The notes under the pieces were generated by a model. That model made no database searches. It saw only the letters and a list, made by a program, of their open reading frames with translations, and was not told where the DNA came from. Position numbers and translations under genes: made by a program. From positions 109,962 through 173,961 of the forward strand of contig NZ_VMYE01000006.1 of NCBI RefSeq assembly GCF_007655255.1: a DNA stretch of 64,000 nucleotides, written 5' to 3'. Below are positions 1-6,886 of this stretch, one piece after another (within the stretch, counting starts at the first letter, position 1; each line of letters begins with the position of its first letter). Source of the stretch: Extensimonas perlucida (GTDB lineage Bacteria; Pseudomonadota; Gammaproteobacteria; Burkholderiales; Burkholderiaceae_C).

Positions 1-22
1 CCCGGTATGCGCGATGTATGCC

Positions 23-139
23 CCGTCATTGCGAGGGCCGTCAGGCCCGTGGCAATCCATATGGCTTTCGATGCAGCGCCTGCGTCCCTTGCTAGGTCCG
101 GACTGGATTGCCGCGCCCCTGCGGGGCTCGCAATGACGG
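23..139. repeat. REP-like palindrome, family D, copy 1
   Basis: The ends are inverted copies of each other (CCGTCATTGCGAG at 23-35 and CTCGCAATGACGG at 127-139). Inside are further paired arms, GGCAATCCA and TGGATTGCC. A diverged second copy lies at 16540-16665. The copy sits just ahead of tlyA, followed by a family E fragment. It looks like a non-autonomous extragenic palindrome; no protein is encoded. Confidence 0.75.
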
Positions 140-150
140 ACGTCTCGGCC

Positions 151-198
151 GCGGCCAAACTGCCTCGCCATCGTCCCGCGTCCTAACAATCTGGGTTT
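151..198 (+). repeat. Family E repeat fragment, copy 1
   Basis: This stretch (GCGGCCAAACTGCC..., ending near CCTAACAATCTGGGTTT) matches the right-hand part of the family E element at 5366-5549 and a fragment at 20974-21021. It forms the immediate upstream region of tlyA, whose GTG start lies 17 bases further on, so it may supply the tlyA leader. Confidence 0.6.
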
Positions 199-214
199 CA
201 TTCAAAAATACGCC

Positions 215-1045
215 GTGCGCGCCGATCAGCTCCTCGTCGAACGCGGCCTGGCCGCGAGCCGCAGCCAGGCGCAGCGCCTGATCGCGGCGGGCGCGCGCTG
301 GCGCTCGCCCGCCGGCTGGCGGTCGCTGGCCAAGGCCGACGAGCTGCCGGCCGATGCCGAGCTGCAGCTGCTCGACGCGGCCGAGGCGCGCTATGTCTCG
401 CGCGGCGGGCTCAAGCTCGAAGGCGCGCTCGCCGCCACGGGGCTGGACGTGCGCGGCTGGGCTTGCCTGGACGTGGGCCAATCGACCGGCGGCTTTACCG
501 ACTGCCTGCTGCAGCACGGCGCCGCGTGCGTGGTCGGCGTCGATGTGGGCCAGGGCCAGCTGCACCCGCGCCTGCGCGCCGACGCGCGCGTGCGCTGCCT
601 CGAGCAATGCAACGCACGCCACCTGACTGCATCTGATTTGATAGCTGCTGGCGCTTATCCATCAAGCGCTAGTGGCCCATTTGATCTAAAACCGAGGGCC
701 GGCTTCGACCTCGTCACGGGCGATCTGTCGTTCATCTCGCTCACGCTGGTGCTGCCCGCGCTGGCGCCGCTCGTCAAACCCGGCGGTGCGCTGCTGATGC
801 TGGTCAAGCCGCAGTTCGAGCTGCAGCCCGCGCAGATCGGCAAGGGCGGCATCGTGCGCGATGCGGCGCTCTATGCGCTCGTCGAGCAGCGCATCCGCAT
901 GGCCTGCACCGCGCTGGGCCTGGCCGAATTGCAGTGGCTGGCCAGCCCCATCGCAGGTGGCGACGGCAACCGCGAATTTTTCATTTTTGCAAGGAGAGGG
1001 CATGACCTCGAGCCCACCACCAACCATGCAGCCAGCCCGCCATGA
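215..1045 (+). CDS. tlyA: TlyA-family rRNA 2'-O-methyltransferase (hemolysin A-like)
   Basis: Predicted SAM-dependent 2'-O-methyltransferase acting on ribosomal RNA, 276 aa. An S4 RNA-binding domain fills about residues 1-62 (RADQLLVERGLAASRSQAQRL). An FtsJ/RrmJ-like methyltransferase fold follows, with the SAM motif LDVGQSTGGFTDCLL at 85-99 and the family blocks GDLSFIS (169-175) and VKPQFE (197-202). The GTG start at 215 puts the S4 domain at the very N-terminus, as in the family; no clear ribosome binding site precedes it. The 3' end overlaps metF by 44 bases. Residues about 138-162 are unlike the family and correspond exactly to a palindromic family A repeat at 630-690 read in frame; this extra loop precedes the GDLSFIS strand, so activity may be affected. 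Family assignment is firm; the exact rRNA target is not known here. Confidence 0.9.
   Translation: MRADQLLVERGLAASRSQAQRLIAAGARWRSPAGWRSLAKADELPADAELQLLDAAEARYVSRGGLKLEGALAATGLDVRGWACLDVGQSTGGFTDCLLQHGAACVVGVDVGQGQLHPRLRADARVRCLEQCNARHLTASDLIAAGAYPSSASGPFDLKPRAGFDLVTGDLSFISLTLVLPALAPLVKPGGALLMLVKPQFELQPAQIGKGGIVRDAALYALVEQRIRMACTALGLAELQWLASPIAGGDGNREFFIFARRGHDLEPTTNHAASPP
630..690. repeat. Family A palindromic repeat inside tlyA
   Basis: GCTGCTGGCGCTT...AAGCGCTAGTGGC forms an imperfect hairpin with AT-rich flanks (TGATTTGATA and TTTGATCTAAAA), unlike the GC-rich surroundings. Related palindromes occur near 26152, 31450, 49097 and, more diverged, at 17095, 22718 and 54800. Its length keeps the tlyA reading frame open. 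Confidence 0.7.
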
Positions 1046-1901
1046 AGCGCCGGCACGGCTGCCGCTGAGTTTCGAATTCTTCCCGCCCAAGACGCCCGAG
1101 GGCGTGGCAAAGCTGCGCACCGTGCGCCGCGCGCTCTATGCGCTCGCGCCCGAGTTCTGCTCGGTCACCTACGGCGCGGGCGGCTCCACGCACGAGGGCA
1201 GCTTTGCCACCGTGCGCGAGATTCTGTCCGAGGGCGTGCCCGCTGCCGCGCATTTCTCGTGCATAGGCGCCACGCGCGCCTCGGTGCGCGCGCAGCTGCA
1301 AGAGCTGCAGGCCATGGGCGTCAAGCGCCTGGTCGCGCTGCGCGGCGACCTGCCCAGCGGCTACGGCCTGGGCGGCGAGTTCCACTACGCGAGCGAGCTC
1401 GTCGCATTCATCCGCGCCGAAACCGGGCGGCACTTTCACATCGAAGTCGCCGCCTACCCCGAAATGCACCCGCAGGCGCGCTCGCCCGCAGCCGACCTGC
1501 AAGCCTTCGCAACCAAGCTGCGCGCCGGCGCAGATTCGGCCATCACGCAGTATTTCTACAACGCCGACGCGTACTTCCGTTTCGTCGACGAGGTGCAGCG
1601 CCTGGGTGTCGATGTGGCGCGCGTGCCCATCGTGCCCGGCATCATGCCCATCACGGGCGCAACGCAGCTGCTGCGCTTTTCCGACGCCTGCGGCGCCGAA
1701 GTGCCGCGCTGGATCCGCCTGCGCCTGCAGGCCTTTGGCGACGACACGGCCAGCATCCAAGCCTTTGGCCTCGACGTGGTGACGGCGCTGTGCGAGCGCC
1801 TGATCGCCGGCGGCGCACCGGCGCTGCACTTTTACACCATGAACCAGAGCGCAGCCACGCTCGCGATCTGCACACGCCTGCGCGGCGCAGGGCGGGGTTG
1901 A
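1002..1901 (+). CDS. metF: 5,10-methylenetetrahydrofolate reductase
   Basis: FAD enzyme that reduces 5,10-methylene-THF to 5-methyl-THF for methionine synthesis; 299 aa, the normal bacterial length. The start at 1002 follows AAGGAG at 991-996. Family signatures are the N-terminal LSFEFFPPKTPEG, the YGAGGS block, VALRGDLP (folate/FAD aspartate) and the C-terminal GAPALHFYTMNQS. A second ATG at 1026 is possible. It overlaps the end of tlyA and its stop overlaps the next ATG (TGATG at 1899-1903), so tlyA-metF-rlpA are probably cotranscribed. No metabolic partner (metE/metH/ahcY) is adjacent in the window. Confidence 0.95.
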   Translation: MTSSPPPTMQPARHEAPARLPLSFEFFPPKTPEGVAKLRTVRRALYALAPEFCSVTYGAGGSTHEGSFATVREILSEGVPAAAHFSCIGATRASVRAQLQELQAMGVKRLVALRGDLPSGYGLGGEFHYASELVAFIRAETGRHFHIEVAAYPEMHPQARSPAADLQAFATKLRAGADSAITQYFYNADAYFRFVDEVQRLGVDVARVPIVPGIMPITGATQLLRFSDACGAEVPRWIRLRLQAFGDDTASIQAFGLDVVTALCERLIAGGAPALHFYTMNQSAATLAICTRLRGAGRG

Positions 1902-2599
1902 TGCACACGGGCCTGCACGCCAAAGCGCTGGGCGTGCAAGGCCCGCCGCTGGCGCGCCGCGGGCCTAGGCGCCTGTCGGGCTTTGGAATCGTCGGCTGCG
2001 GCACATTCTCGCTTTCGACGCCCAAAGTCCGACAGGCTGCTCGTGCGGCGGCTCTGGTGGCCGGGTGGCTGGCGTTTTCCCTTACCCTGACGCCCGCAAC
2101 GCCGGCCCGCGCCGAGGGCCTGAACGCTCCGGCGCCCGAGGCATTCGCGCCCACCGTGCTCTCGCCGCGCGGCGAGACGCTGCTGCTCGAACCACCCGCA
2201 GAACCTGCGCCCGAAGGCCCGGACGATGACGCCGAAACCAGCGGCATTTCCACCCGGCAGAGCGCACTCTCGCTGCTGCCGCAGGCGCGGCGCAAAGGGC
2301 TGGCGTCGTGGTACGGCCTCAAGTTCCACCGCCGGCGCACCGCAAGCGGCGAGCCCTACGACATGCACGGCCTCACCGCCGCCCACCCCAGCCTGCCCTT
2401 CGGCACGCGCGTATGCGTGTTGAGCCGCGACACCGGGCGCAGCGTGGTCGTACGCATCAACGACCGCAGCGCCTACTCGTCCCGCCGCGTGATCGATCTG
2501 AGCAAAGGCGCCGCAAGCGCCCTGGGAATCGTCGGCCTGGGCCTCAAACCCGTGGAACTCTCCGTGCTCGCGCCGGGCCACACGGAATGCGCGCCTTGA
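1901..2599 (+). CDS. rlpA: Septal ring lytic transglycosylase RlpA family protein
   Basis: Exported peptidoglycan-acting protein of the RlpA/double-psi beta-barrel family, 232 aa. The barrel spans about residues 133-225, with the signature ASWYGLKFHRRRTASGE, then LTAAHPSLPFGTRV and VVRINDR. A hydrophobic segment with an alanine-rich tail at about residues 48-71 (ALVAGWLAFSLTL...ATPARAEG) looks like a signal peptide. It is preceded by an unusual 45-residue lead. Residues 24-46 of that lead are encoded by a palindromic family C repeat (1971-2037). The ATG at 1901 overlaps the metF stop. No SPOR domain is present, so this is a short RlpA. Either translation starts at 1901 and the repeat supplies the n-region, or a non-AUG start lies downstream. 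Confidence 0.8.
   Translation: MHTGLHAKALGVQGPPLARRGPRRLSGFGIVGCGTFSLSTPKVRQAARAAALVAGWLAFSLTLTPATPARAEGLNAPAPEAFAPTVLSPRGETLLLEPPAEPAPEGPDDDAETSGISTRQSALSLLPQARRKGLASWYGLKFHRRRTASGEPYDMHGLTAAHPSLPFGTRVCVLSRDTGRSVVVRINDRSAYSSRRVIDLSKGAASALGIVGLGLKPVELSVLAPGHTECAP
1971..2037. repeat. Family C palindromic repeat (67 bp, short form) in rlpA
   Basis: Terminal inverted repeats GCCTGTCGGGCTTTGG (1971-1986) and CCAAAGTCCGACAGGC (2022-2037) differ at one position. The interior (GGAATCGTCGGC and CATTCTCGCTTTCGACG) is shared with longer copies at 35564-35732 and 42229-42328. It is read in frame as part of the rlpA N-terminus. Confidence 0.85.
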
Positions 2600-2637
2600 G
2601 CAAGATAGGCGAAAAGATCCGCCTCACATCCCCCATT

Positions 2638-3525
2638 TCACGCCTGCACCAGCAACTGGTGCGCCGCGTGCCCATCCTGCGCGAGCAATTGGCTCAGTTG
2701 CGGCAATGCCGCCTGCAAAGCGGGCTTGAGCGTGTAGGGTGGGTTGATGATGAACATGCCGCTCGCGGGCAGGCCGGGGCGGCGCGATGCGCCCAGCAGG
2801 GGCGCGCCGAGTTTGGCCGACTTCACCGTGAGCGTCGCGTGCAGCCAGGGTTTGCCGGCCTTGGTCGCGAGGGTCTTGAGGCGGCGCGGCAGCTCGTGCG
2901 CCTCGGGGCGGCCGATGATGGGGTGCCAAATGGCGTAGGTGCCCGTGGCAAAACGCCTGAGCGCGTCCGCCACCAAGTCCTGCACGCGCCCATAATCGCT
3001 CTTTAATTCGTAGCTAGGATCGCACAGCAAAAAGGCGCGGCGCGACGGTGGCGGCAAGAATTTTTTATAGCCCTCGAAACCATCCTCGTGCAGAACGGCC
3101 ACCTGGCGCCCTGCCTCGAGTTGCGCCACGTTGCGCGTGAGCGCGCGCAGGTCGCTCGGGTGCAGCTCGAACAGCTTGAGCTTGTCCTGCGCGCGCAGCA
3201 GGTGCTGGATGATGAAAGGCGAGCCTGGATAGACCTTGACGCCAGTGCCCGCGTTGAAGGCACGCACCAACTCCAGATACGCCTGCAAGGCCGGTGCCAG
3301 CGCCGCAGCGTCCGCCTGCGCCAGGCGCAAAACGCCATCGGCCGCCTCGCCGCTCGTGCGCGCATAGTCGCCATCGAGCCGGTACAGGCCCGCGCCTGCA
3401 TGGGTGTCCAGCACCGTGAGCGCAGCGTCCTTTTGTACGAGGTGCTGCAACATGGCAATCAACACGGTGTGCTTGAGCACGTCCGCATGGTTGCCCGCAT
3501 GGAAGGCGTGGCGGTAACTGAACAT
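2638..3525 (-). CDS. rlmJ: 23S rRNA (adenine-2030-N6)-methyltransferase RlmJ
   Basis: Single-turnover-type N6-adenine methyltransferase that modifies A2030 of 23S rRNA; 295 aa from the ATG at 3525, close to the usual length. The N-terminus MFSYRHAFHAGNHADVLKH is diagnostic, followed by LDTHAGAGLY (SAM motif) and FLLCDPSYELKSDYG, which carries the catalytic DPPY-type motif as DPSY. The frame stays open upstream to 3753 but that part translates the palindromic repeat and promoter region and is not expected to be coding. It converges on rlpA, with 38 bases between the stop codons, and diverges from rplM. Confidence 0.93.
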   Translation of the reverse strand: MFSYRHAFHAGNHADVLKHTVLIAMLQHLVQKDAALTVLDTHAGAGLYRLDGDYARTSGEAADGVLRLAQADAAALAPALQAYLELVRAFNAGTGVKVYPGSPFIIQHLLRAQDKLKLFELHPSDLRALTRNVAQLEAGRQVAVLHEDGFEGYKKFLPPPSRRAFLLCDPSYELKSDYGRVQDLVADALRRFATGTYAIWHPIIGRPEAHELPRRLKTLATKAGKPWLHATLTVKSAKLGAPLLGASRRPGLPASGMFIINPPYTLKPALQAALPQLSQLLAQDGHAAHQLLVQA

Positions 3526-3589
3526 GGCGCAATGGTAACGAGTGCGTGGCCGCCTGCACAAAAAATCCCCAAAAACGGCGCCAATTTCA

Positions 3590-3595
3590 TATAAT
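3590..3595 (+). promoter_or_regulatory. Candidate -10 box of the rplM-rpsI promoter
   Basis: A perfect TATAAT lies 248 bases upstream of rplM in the rlmJ-rplM divergent gap. The expected -35 region (about 3567-3572, CCCCAA) is weak. If used, the transcript would carry a leader of roughly 240 bases that contains the whole family B repeat. Confidence 0.4.
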
Positions 3596-3643
3596 CGCCG
3601 GTTTCGCAGCGCAAGGCAGGTCCCGCGGCGAAAATAAAAATGC

Positions 3644-3720
3644 GACTTACGCAAATCGGGGTGAGGCAAGGCGTGCGCCGCATGGCAAAGCACCGCGCTG
3701 CATCCCTGTTTGCGTAAGTC
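3644..3720. repeat. Family B inverted-repeat element, copy 1 (77 bp)
   Basis: Perfect 12-bp terminal inverted repeats, GACTTACGCAAA at 3644-3655 and TTTGCGTAAGTC at 3709-3720. Two further copies of exactly the same length lie at 13933-14009 and 39523-39599. The shared interior includes GGCAAGGCG and CATGGCAAA. No coding capacity; a miniature non-autonomous element is the best description. It sits in the rplM leader. Confidence 0.9.
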
Positions 3721-3843
3721 CAGCAAAGAGTGCAGCAGGGCAACCCCAAGCACCCTTTACCCCCCCACCTAAGAGGCTTTCACCAGAAAAGCACCGACCG
3801 TGGAAAAGGACCGCCCAAACCACTTCTTTTCAAAGAGAAAACC

Positions 3844-4275
3844 ATGACCACCACGTACAGCGCCAAACCCGCTGAGGTGACGCATGAGTGGTTTGTGATT
3901 GACGCCACCGACAAGGTGCTAGGCAGGGTAGCCAGCGAAGTTGCCCATCGCCTGCGCGGCAAGCACAAAGCCATTTATACGCCCCACATCGACACCGGGG
4001 ATTACATCGTCGTCATCAACGCTGCCCAGCTCAAAGTCACGGGCAACAAGCAGCTCGACAAAATGTACTACCGCCACACCGGCTACCCCGGCGGCATCAA
4101 AGCCACCAACTTCCGCGATCTGCAGGCCAAGCACCCCGGCCGCGCGCTCGAGAAGGCCGTCAAGGGCATGCTGCCCAAGGGCCCGCTCGGCTACGCCATG
4201 ATCAAAAAGCTCAAGGTGTACGGCGGCGCAGAGCATCCGCACACCGCCCAGCAGCCCAAAGTGCTGGAAATCTAA
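3844..4275 (+). CDS. rplM: 50S ribosomal protein L13
   Basis: Large-subunit ribosomal protein, 143 aa, the normal length. The start at 3844 gives the conserved N-terminus ([10 protein letters not shown], then [19 protein letters not shown]). Family blocks include [21 protein letters not shown] and [12 protein letters not shown]. It forms the conserved rplM-rpsI operon, with rpsI 12 bases downstream. The frame is open further upstream, but that extension lies within the leader. Confidence 0.98.
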   Translation: MTTTYSAKPAEVTHEWFVIDATDKVLGRVASEVAHRLRGKHKAIYTPHIDTGDYIVVINAAQLKVTGNKQLDKMYYRHTGYPGGIKATNFRDLQAKHPGRALEKAVKGMLPKGPLGYAMIKKLKVYGGAEHPHTAQQPKVLEI

Positions 4276-4287
4276 GGAGCCATTGCA

Positions 4288-4680
4288 ATGATTGGTGAAT
4301 GGAACAATGGCACCGGCCGCCGCAAGTCCAGCGTGGCCCGCGTCTTCATGAAAAAAGGCTCCGGCAAGATCACGATCAACGGCAAGGACATCCAGTCCTA
4401 CTTCGGCCGTGAAACCTCGATCATGATCGCCAAGCAGCCGCTCGCACTGACCAACCATCTCGAAACCTTCGACATTCAGGTCAACGTGCAAGGCGGCGGC
4501 GAATCCGGCCAGGCCGGCGCCACACGCCACGGCATCACCCGCGCGCTGATCGACTACGACGCCACGCTCAAGCCCGCTTTGAGCCAAGCCGGCTTCGTCA
4601 CACGCGACGCCCGTGAGGTCGAACGTAAAAAGGTCGGCCTGCACTCTGCACGCCGCGCCAAGCAGTTCTCCAAGCGCTGA
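4288..4680 (+). CDS. rpsI: 30S ribosomal protein S9
   Basis: Small-subunit protein, 130 aa. Starts [20 protein letters not shown] and ends with the universal basic tail [17 protein letters not shown] that reaches the ribosomal P site. A TAAGGAG-like ribosome binding site precedes the ATG. Second gene of the rplM-rpsI operon, followed directly by an intrinsic terminator. Confidence 0.98.
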   Translation: MIGEWNNGTGRRKSSVARVFMKKGSGKITINGKDIQSYFGRETSIMIAKQPLALTNHLETFDIQVNVQGGGESGQAGATRHGITRALIDYDATLKPALSQAGFVTRDAREVERKKVGLHSARRAKQFSKR

Positions 4681-4699
4681 GCTGGTCTGCTTTACCCAC

Positions 4700-4727
4700 A
4701 AAAAAACCGCCTTCTGGCGGTTTTTTT
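4700..4727 (+). terminator. Intrinsic terminator after rpsI
   Basis: CCGCC-TTCT-GGCGG stem-loop preceded by a run of A and followed by seven T. The flanking A and T runs make it bidirectional, so it can also stop transcripts of the converging Phd/ParE operon. Confidence 0.92.
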
Positions 4728-4748
4728 GTCTTCCTGAGTCAACCAGTA

Positions 4749-5078
4749 TTATTTTTTCGTCATCTGCAAAATCCGGCTGACAAGCAATGTTTGCATGTCC
4801 CTGCGCGTATCACAGACGATATGGATGTAAAGCACCTCATCGCCGACTTCGTAAATGATGCGGTTCATGCCAGAGATCACTTGACGGTACTGACCGAGGC
4901 CCAGATCGACAAATTCCTCTGGAACGGAGCCTGCCAACGGAAATGTTTGGAGGCCGCGCACAGAGGTCTTTATTTTCCCGTAGGCGTCACTCCAGGTGCC
5001 TTTCCCGAAGCGCTTGATGAGATAGCGGCGCAGCTCCTTCAGGTCTTCTTCCGCACCCGACAGAAAAACCGCCTTCAC
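4749..5078 (-). CDS. RelE/ParE-family toxin
   Basis: Small basic protein, 109 aa, of the ParE/RelE plasmid-stabilisation fold. Visible landmarks are the helical start FLSGAEEDLKELRRYLIKRFG, the RQVISGMNRIIYEVGDEVLYIHIVCDTRRD strand-and-arginine region, and a C-terminal helix. The ParE branch poisons DNA gyrase and the RelE branch cleaves mRNA; the sequence alone does not decide between them. Its ATG overlaps the antitoxin stop by four bases (ATGA), the usual antitoxin-first coupled arrangement. Confidence 0.85.
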   Translation of the reverse strand: MKAVFLSGAEEDLKELRRYLIKRFGKGTWSDAYGKIKTSVRGLQTFPLAGSVPEEFVDLGLGQYRQVISGMNRIIYEVGDEVLYIHIVCDTRRDMQTLLVSRILQMTKK

Positions 5079-5347
5079 GCGCTGTCTTCCTGGTCTAGCT
5101 CAGCAAATACCTCCTCCACATCGCGAAAGCGTCCTTGTGCGATGTCGCTTTTGCCCAGCGCAAGCAACTTCAGCAGTGCGAAGGCTTCCTGCTGCTGCTC
5201 GTAGGAGTGCACGTCCATCACCACCAGCTTGGCTTCGCCATTCTGGGTGATCAGCACGGACTCGCGCGATTCGGAAACATCTTTCACGATCTGCGCGGCG
5301 TGGCTCTTGAGATAGCTGATGGGCTTGACCTGGGTGGATAGCTTCAT
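5075..5347 (-). CDS. Phd/YefM-family antitoxin
   Basis: Antitoxin of 90 aa that should bind the downstream ParE-type toxin and repress its own promoter. The N-terminal Phd/YefM domain is clear: VKPISYLKSHAAQIVKDV, SRESVLITQNGEAKLVVMDVHSYE. The acidic C-terminal tail (VEEVFAELDQEDSA) is the likely toxin-wrapping segment. First gene of the module. The family E repeat begins 19 bases upstream of the start codon. Confidence 0.88.
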   Translation of the reverse strand: MKLSTQVKPISYLKSHAAQIVKDVSESRESVLITQNGEAKLVVMDVHSYEQQQEAFALLKLLALGKSDIAQGRFRDVEEVFAELDQEDSA

Positions 5348-5365
5348 GACGGACTGGAGGCCTGG

Positions 5366-5549
5366 TTCAACCCAAATTGTCCATTAGTCGGTGCTGCGCA
5401 CCTACGCGGGCGCTGGCGGACGGCTGACGGTCATTTTGGCCGCTGCTTCGGCGTCCATGGCACCTGCTATGGACATCTCACCGGCGGCCAAACTGCCGCG
5501 CCAGCCGCCTCGCCATCATCCCACGTCCTAATGAACAATCTGGGTTCAA
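5366..5549. repeat. Family E element, full copy (about 184 bp)
   Basis: Ends are imperfect inverted repeats: TTCAACCCAAATTGTCCATT at the left and AATGAACAATCTGGGTTCAA at the right. The interior also folds (TTTGGCCGC against GCGGCCAAA). Fragments of the right half recur at 151-198 and 20974-21021. It fills the gap between the antitoxin gene and the flagellar block (5348-5593); no ORF is present. Confidence 0.75.
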
Positions 5550-5593
5550 AGGGACAAAATATAGTCTAAATTCGGTCCACCTTGTGGAATGCC

Positions 5594-5923
5594 TCAGTGC
5601 ATCGCCATCGGCTGCCCTTCAAACAGATGCTCGAACTGCGCGAGCCAGGGCTCGGCCAACAGGCGGATCTGGGCGTCGTTGCGCAGGATGCGGCGCATGA
5701 TCTCGGACTTGAGCTTGCGCTGCTCTGGCAGCAGCGCCTCGTGCCGGGCCTGGTAGCGCAACTGCTCGATCAGCACGGCGCAAGTACCCTCGTAGCGCGC
5801 CACGCCCTCCCAGTCTTGCAGCTGCGCAGCTTGCAGCATTTTTTGGCTGCTGTCTTCGAGGGCTTTGTAGTAGTCGATCAAGCGACTTGAACCAAAGTTT
5901 TGGCTCGGGCTGGCGTTTGACAT
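5594..5923 (-). CDS. FliT-like flagellar protein (second of two)
   Basis: Small helical protein, 109 aa, resembling the export chaperone FliT that holds the cap protein FliD and modulates late gene expression. Matches are position and pattern rather than a strong motif: LIDYYKALEDSSQKMLQAAQ, then DWEGVARYEGTC, then a helix with IMRRILRNDAQIRLLAEPW. It is clearly a paralogue of the gene at 5927-6223, which shows the same three blocks, and starts three bases after that gene's stop. End of the fliD-fliS-fliT-fliT series. Confidence 0.72.
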   Translation of the reverse strand: MSNASPSQNFGSSRLIDYYKALEDSSQKMLQAAQLQDWEGVARYEGTCAVLIEQLRYQARHEALLPEQRKLKSEIMRRILRNDAQIRLLAEPWLAQFEHLFEGQPMAMH

Positions 5924-5926
5924 GGC

Positions 5927-6223
5927 TCAGTTCCTCGATGCCGACGGCGGCATCAATGAAAGCAAAGGCTCGAGCCGCTCGCTCCAAGGCTCCATGAGAC
6001 TGCGCACCTGGGCATCGTTGCGCAGAATGCGCAGCAAAATGCCGGACTTCTCGCGGCGCTGCGGTGCGGGCAAGGACTCCTCGCTGGCACGGCGCTGCAA
6101 ATGGGCGATCTGCTGCGCGCACACGTCCTCCCAGCGCGCCACACCCTCCCGATCTTGGGCCTGGGCAGCTTGCAACATGCGCTGGCTGCTTTGCTCTATG
6201 TTTTTGTAATGGTCTATCAACAT
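5927..6223 (-). CDS. FliT-like flagellar protein (first of two)
   Basis: Protein of 98 aa from the ATG at 6223 (MLIDHYKNIEQSSQRMLQAA). A TTG at 6238 would add five residues and is closer to the preceding gene. Shares the blocks EGVARWEDVC and ILLRILRNDAQVRSLMEPW with its neighbour, so the pair arose by tandem duplication. Likely cytoplasmic chaperone for FliD. FliT proteins diverge quickly, so the call rests on size, helicity and location after fliS. Confidence 0.72.
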   Translation of the reverse strand: MLIDHYKNIEQSSQRMLQAAQAQDREGVARWEDVCAQQIAHLQRRASEESLPAPQRREKSGILLRILRNDAQVRSLMEPWSERLEPLLSLMPPSASRN

Positions 6224-6251
6224 GACAATGCAATGCAATTCTCAGGCGGAT

Positions 6252-6791
6252 TCAGGCGACAGCGGCGTAGGCGGAAAGGCGCGCGGCATAGGAATTGCGC
6301 GGCGCCTGCGCTGTGGCGATCTTCGCCTGGGCTGGTAAAGCAGGCTCTGCCTGCGCTGCCTGCGTGCTGACACCGTCCGCCCCGCCCTGAGCCGGTGCCT
6401 GCGGTCCGATCTGCTTCCATGCTTCGGCCACGGGCGCGATCAGGCGCTGCACCTCCTCGATTGCAGCGGCGTCGTTGTGCAGGTTGGCGTGCGTGAGACG
6501 TTGTGTGCAATAGTCGTAGAGCGCGCGCAGATTGCGTGCGACCTCACCGCCGCGCTCCATGTCCAGCCCCGCCTTCAGTCCCTCCTCAAGCAAGCGCACG
6601 GCGCGCGTGATCTGTTTGCCTTTTGCCTCAGCTTCGTTGCTCTGCATGGCCTGGCGCGCTGCATTCAGAGCCTGCTGCAGGCTGTCGAACAAGAGCACGA
6701 TCAACTGGTGCGGGCTGGCACCCATGACGCTCGTTTCCACGCCGGTATTCTGATAGGCCGAAGCCGCGCGAGAGAAAGCTGGGTTCATCAT
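6252..6791 (-). CDS. fliS: Flagellar export chaperone FliS
   Basis: Chaperone that keeps flagellin unpolymerised before export. About 180 aa from the ATG pair at 6786-6791. Core signature: NPAFSRAASAYQNTGVETSVMGASPHQLIVLLFD, a typical FliS start with the SPHQLI block, then EEGLKAGLDMERGGEVARNLRALYDY. The C-terminus carries an unusual 45-residue Ala/Pro/Gln-rich tail (after KQIGPQAPAQGG), longer than the usual ~130-aa FliS. Positioned between fliD and the fliT pair. Confidence 0.93.
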   Translation of the reverse strand: MMNPAFSRAASAYQNTGVETSVMGASPHQLIVLLFDSLQQALNAARQAMQSNEAEAKGKQITRAVRLLEEGLKAGLDMERGGEVARNLRALYDYCTQRLTHANLHNDAAAIEEVQRLIAPVAEAWKQIGPQAPAQGGADGVSTQAAQAEPALPAQAKIATAQAPRNSYAARLSAYAAVA

Positions 6792-6886
6792 GATGGCATC
6801 TCGAAAAAGCAAATTCTGGATGCTTTTTGTATCGGCATAAATGCCTAAAACTCAAGCCCAAAAGCCTTCGGTAGCGGTAGCGGGCC

